Shown here one piece after another: positions 61,083 to 64,000 of a stretch of 64,000 bases of DNA. Under the pieces are notes generated by a model. That model saw nothing but the letters and a program-made list of their open reading frames with translations, did not search any database and had not been told where the DNA came from. The position numbers and the translations under genes are program-made. Origin of the DNA: an uncultured Lachnospiraceae bacterium (GTDB lineage Bacteria; Bacillota; Clostridia; Lachnospirales; Lachnospiraceae); contig CANQMR010000008.1 of the NCBI GenBank assembly GCA_947625015.1, positions 1-64,000 of the forward strand, in the 5' to 3' direction. The stretch's first letter is position 1; every line of letters starts with the position of its first letter.

Positions 61083-62228
61083 ATGATTCGGGAGCGGGAT
61101 AAGGCAATATTAAAATGCGGATTTTTGATTGTGATTTTCTATGTGGCGGTAGAGCATTTGTCGCTGATTAAGAGCATAGCGCTTGCCTGCTATAATGCAA
61201 TATCACCTTTGTTATACGGGGTGGTAATCGCCTTTGTTATTAACCTGATTGTAGTTAAGTTAGAGCAGTATATGACAAAGGGGATTTTTGAAAATCAGGT
61301 AATCCGGCGAACCGTATCCATTATCATATCGGTGTTGATTTTAGCGGGAATGATTACCATTGTGTGTTTTAATGTGATACCGGGAATTGTGGACAGCGTG
61401 AAGCAGATTGCAGCAAGGGTTCCGCATGCCTTAGATACGACTGGTGCATTTTTAGAAAAGAATTTCGGAATTTCCAAGGATTTAATTGATACGGTACAGA
61501 ATTTCAAGATAGATGAAGACATTGTCAATGATATGTTCGGCCTGATAGAAAATGAGTCGGTTATGGGCGCGATTAAGGCCAGCGGCAATGTGGTCGGAAG
61601 CGTGTTCTCTGTCTTTGCCAAATTTTTTATCGGTTTGTTCTTTGCCTTTTATATTCTGGCAAAGAAGGAGGCGATTCTAGTCTGGATACGCCGCTTTATG
61701 GAGTCTTATTTTCCCGATAATGTGGCGGCAGAGCTTGAAAAAATCGGACACATCTTCTATGAGACCTATGCCAGCTTTATTTCCGGCCAGTGCTTAGATG
61801 CCGTAATATTAGGCGGCCTGATCGCCTTTTCCATGGGTATTGCCGGAATGCCCTATCCGGTATTAATCGGCGTGATCGTGGCAGTGACCGCTTTAGTTCC
61901 TGTGGTGGGCGCATTTTTCGGCGGAGCAGTCGGGGCAATCCTGCTGGTTATGGAATCGCCTGTGCAGGCGCTTACCTTTATTGTGATGTTCCTGATTTTG
62001 CAGCAGGTTGACAACCGCCTGATTTATCCCCATGTTGTGGGCAACGCCATAGGGATTCCATCCATTTTAATATTTGCAGCCATCATCATCGGCGGTGAAT
62101 TTAACGGTGTAATCGGTATGTTTTTGGGGATTCCCTTTACCGCGGTAATATACACCCTTATAGAAATGGACATGGAACGCCGCAAGAAGAAAAAGATAGC
62201 GGCTGCGAACCAGGAAAATAAGACCTGA
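61083..62228 (+). CDS. AI-2E family transporter (YdiK/TqsA-like)
   Basis: The 381-residue protein has eight or so membrane helices. The family pattern is visible: an N-terminal pair of helices, a soluble part (KQIAARVPHALDTTGAFLEK), then FAFYILAKKEAI, FISGQCLDAVILGGLIA and, near the end, LILQQVDNRLIYPHVVGNAI and GEFNGVIGMFLGIPFTAVIY. Members export AI-2 or act as Na+/H+ antiporters; which applies is unknown. GGTGAGGGA stands before the ATG. The tail MERRKKKKIAAANQENKT is basic and cytoplasmic. Confidence 0.9.
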   Translation: MIRERDKAILKCGFLIVIFYVAVEHLSLIKSIALACYNAISPLLYGVVIAFVINLIVVKLEQYMTKGIFENQVIRRTVSIIISVLILAGMITIVCFNVIPGIVDSVKQIAARVPHALDTTGAFLEKNFGISKDLIDTVQNFKIDEDIVNDMFGLIENESVMGAIKASGNVVGSVFSVFAKFFIGLFFAFYILAKKEAILVWIRRFMESYFPDNVAAELEKIGHIFYETYASFISGQCLDAVILGGLIAFSMGIAGMPYPVLIGVIVAVTALVPVVGAFFGGAVGAILLVMESPVQALTFIVMFLILQQVDNRLIYPHVVGNAIGIPSILIFAAIIIGGEFNGVIGMFLGIPFTAVIYTLIEMDMERRKKKKIAAANQENKT

Positions 62229-62246
62229 TTGCAAAACCTTAGAAAA

Positions 62247-62344
62247 CAATATCGCATTATATGAGCAAAACAATTACCGCAGATTTAGCAGCTCTGATAC
62301 CATTACTAAAGTCAATATCGCATTATATGAACGAAACAATTACC
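62247..62344 (+). repeat. 32-bp direct repeat, two copies 66 bp apart
   Basis: CAATATCGCATTATATGAGC and on to CAATTACC at 62247-62278 recurs at 62313-62344 with only two changes (GAGCAAAAC against GAACGAAAC). The second copy overlaps the left arm of the inverted-repeat element that follows, so an earlier copy of the same end may be present. Confidence 0.8.
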
Positions 62345-62454
62345 ATACGCAGGCACTGCGAGCCCGCCGGTGCTTAGGCGGTGCGCAGCAGCGCCTTATG
62401 TACCGTTGCGTGGCGAGGGTAGCGGGAGCGTGCCTGCGATGGTATTGTTTCGTT
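62330..62454. mobile_element. inverted-repeat element of about 125 bp (MITE/REP-like)
   Basis: AACGAAACAATTACCAT plus ACGCAGGCAC (62330-62356) is matched inverted by GTGCCTGCGA plus TGGTATTGTTTCGTT (62430-62454), with small bulges. The inner 73 bases are much richer in G and C than the surroundings and can fold again (CGCCGGTGCTTAGGCGGTGCG). The element carries no gene. It could be a non-autonomous mobile element or a structured repeat; a second left-end-like sequence stands at 62261-62278. Confidence 0.6.
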
Positions 62455-62519
62455 TGTAAAAATTATATAAAAGCCTAAAATTTGCAACAGTGCATGAAAA
62501 ATGTAAAAGGGGAACAAAA

Positions 62520-63224
62520 ATGGGTTCTTTTGTAGAGTTTAAAAATGTCAGTAAATGCTATCACACCGGGGAAGTGGAAATCCATGCGCTTTCCGGTGTG
62601 AATTTTTCTCTGGAAAAAGGGGAATTTACGATTATTGTAGGCGCCTCCGGAGCCGGAAAGACGACCATACTGAATATTCTGGGCGGAATGGACACGCTGA
62701 CGGAGGGCGAGGTATGGTTAGACGGCAAACAGATATCCAGCCTGAATAAAAAGGAGCTTACCACTTATAGAAGGTATGATGTGGGATTTGTGTTTCAGTT
62801 TTATAATCTGATTGGCAATTTAACGGCGCTGGAAAATGTGGAGTTAGCCTCCCAGATTTGTAAAAATCCGTTGGACGCCAGAGAGGTACTTGATAAGGTG
62901 GGACTTTCAGAGAGAATGTCCAATTTTCCGGCGCAGCTATCCGGCGGCGAGCAGCAAAGGGTTGCCATTGCCAGAGCACTGGCTAAGAATCCCAAGCTGC
63001 TTCTCTGTGACGAGCCTACGGGAGCCTTGGATTACAAGACAGGAAAGGCAGTGCTTAAGCTGTTGCAGGATACCTGCCGGCAGACCGGCACTACAGTGGT
63101 CGTTATTACCCATAACCAGGCGTTGACAGGAATGGCGGACAGAGTCATAACGGTAAAGAGTGGGCAGATTGACAGCATCCGGAAAAATGAACGCACAGTG
63201 GATGTGGAAGAACTTGAATGGTGA
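62520..63224 (+). CDS. ABC transporter ATP-binding protein, MacB/LolD type
   Basis: The ATG at 62520 ([15 protein letters not shown]) follows AAAAGGGG, giving 234 residues, the size of MacB/LolD-type ATPases. Walker A is GASGAGKTT, the Q-loop lies in [16 protein letters not shown], the signature is [15 protein letters not shown], Walker B is [12 protein letters not shown] and the switch His is in VITHNQAL. The next gene, four bases on, encodes the matching FtsX-type permease. In Firmicutes such pairs often deal with antimicrobial peptides or cell-envelope components. Confidence 0.92.
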   Translation: MGSFVEFKNVSKCYHTGEVEIHALSGVNFSLEKGEFTIIVGASGAGKTTILNILGGMDTLTEGEVWLDGKQISSLNKKELTTYRRYDVGFVFQFYNLIGNLTALENVELASQICKNPLDAREVLDKVGLSERMSNFPAQLSGGEQQRVAIARALAKNPKLLLCDEPTGALDYKTGKAVLKLLQDTCRQTGTTVVVITHNQALTGMADRVITVKSGQIDSIRKNERTVDVEELEW

Positions 63225-63228
63225 TGTG

Positions 63229-64000
63229 ATGAATAAGGGAATGATAAAATCAACCTTCCGGGAAATAAAAACCAGCTTTGGAAGATATATGGCCATGCTG
63301 TTAATTGTGGCTCTGGGAATCGGATTTTTTGCAGGGCTTAAGGTGGCGTATCAGCTGATGTTAGACAGCGCAGATTATTATCTGGACAATCATGAGATGT
63401 ATGACTATCAGATGATTTCTACCCTGGGCTTTGACGAGGAGACCGCAGATATACTGTCGAAGGAGCAGGGCGTCAGGCAGTCTGAGGGCAGTAAGAGCAT
63501 GGATGCGCTGATGATGGGAGAGGGCGGCAATGAGTGGGTAGTTCGTGCGCTGGAGCTTCCAGAAAAGGTAAATGTGCCGGAACTGACAGCCGGGCGGATG
63601 CCGGAACATGCCGGGGAATGTTTGGCGGATGAACACGCTTTTTCCAAGGACAGCATTGGAACAACACTCACCCTTTCCGACGCCAATGAAGAGGAGACCG
63701 CAGATGCCTTTCAGGTGCAGGCCTATACCATTGTGGGACTGGTGCGCTCTCCGATTTATATCTATTACCAACGGGGGGCGACCTCTGTGGGGGACGGTAT
63801 GATTGACGGCTATATCTATCTTAAGCCGGAAGCCTTTGACATGGATTACGATACCAGCATTTATGTGATGTTTGACCAGAATATGCCCCTTTATTCCAAG
63901 GAGTATGACGACTTGATTTCCGCGAAGGAAGACATATGGGAACAGCTTAACGAAGAGGCTGCGAATAGCCGCTACGACCGCATTTACAACGACGCCAGAG
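63229..64000 (+). CDS. FtsX-like ABC permease, N-terminal part (cut by window end)
   Basis: An open frame from the ATG at 63229 (MNKGMIKSTFREIKTSFGRY) runs to the last base of the window. After a cytosolic amphipathic start there is one membrane helix (AMLLIVALGIGFFAGLKVAY), then a long outer domain (residues 45-257 and beyond) with strand patterns such as YDYQMISTLGFDEE and AYTIVGLVRSPIYIYYQRG. This is the N-terminal arrangement of FtsX/MacB-type permeases with a large periplasmic-type domain. GTG at 63226 is another possible start. It belongs with the ATPase just before it. Confidence 0.85.
   Translation, partial: MNKGMIKSTFREIKTSFGRYMAMLLIVALGIGFFAGLKVAYQLMLDSADYYLDNHEMYDYQMISTLGFDEETADILSKEQGVRQSEGSKSMDALMMGEGGNEWVVRALELPEKVNVPELTAGRMPEHAGECLADEHAFSKDSIGTTLTLSDANEEETADAFQVQAYTIVGLVRSPIYIYYQRGATSVGDGMIDGYIYLKPEAFDMDYDTSIYVMFDQNMPLYSKEYDDLISAKEDIWEQLNEEAANSRYDRIYNDAR

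Overview
The window looks like chromosomal DNA of a Gram-positive anaerobe of the Clostridia, most likely a Lachnospiraceae gut commensal. This is inferred from gene content, since no database search was possible. The pointers are the rpsF-ssb-rpsR operon, lysine synthesis through LL-diaminopimelate aminotransferase (DapL), GatCAB, glnA next to an ANTAR regulator, lipoprotein signal peptides, Rpn-type proteins with a Glu-Gly-Arg repeat tail, and strong ribosome binding sites. Promoters of the form TTGACA-N17-TAACAT recur (glnA, tRNA cluster, purF).

Layout. 1-4.7 kb: tandem array of near-identical lipoproteins of unknown function (three intact, one 5'-truncated, one almost erased relic). 4.8-9.1 kb: lipoprotein plus three membrane proteins plus ABC ATPase, behind a promoter with four 11-bp-spaced TTGAT-like repeats; it resembles lantibiotic-immunity operons. 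9.1-10.7 kb: toxin-antitoxin pair with a Panacea-domain antitoxin. 10.9-14.3 kb: ECF sigma factor, membrane protein and ABC exporter. 14.4-15 kb: five tRNA genes. 15.1-17.3 kb: membrane GGDEF-EAL protein with degenerate motifs. 17.3-18.7 kb: DUF951, rpsF, ssb, rpsR, tRNA-Thr. 18.7-19.6 kb: endolysin-like CHAP-LysM protein. 19.7-33.1 kb: core metabolism (glnA, ANTAR regulator, dapF, dapL, ilvE, dipeptidase, DHH phosphoesterase, MATE pump, HAD phosphatase, gatCAB). 33.2-36.3 kb: Rpn-like protein, flavodoxin-like reductase, ROK kinase.

36.3-46.9 kb holds a NarL-type two-component system with a lipoprotein gene between kinase and regulator, three genes that look like orphan immunity proteins, and a LnrLMN-like ABC exporter. 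The same palindrome (TGTGACA, 2-nt centre, TGTCA) lies before both the kinase operon and the exporter operon, which suggests one regulon. 47-51.8 kb: large InlB/BspA-type surface protein, a secreted amidase and a PilZ protein. 51.9-54.9 kb: purF and purB. 55-58.9 kb: an AT-rich island with an unusual fusion of a CPBP membrane protease and a C39-type cysteine peptidase, followed by an OmpR-type two-component system, all behind a promoter carrying TTAAGA direct repeats. 59-64 kb: citrate synthase, flavin reductase-rubredoxin, AI-2E transporter, an inverted-repeat element, and a MacB-like ABC system cut by the window end.

The best candidates for an undescribed system are the CPBP-C39/two-component locus (54.98-58.90 kb), the exporter/two-component/immunity block (36.3-46.9 kb), and the spa-box-like lipoprotein/ABC operon (4.88-9.12 kb).
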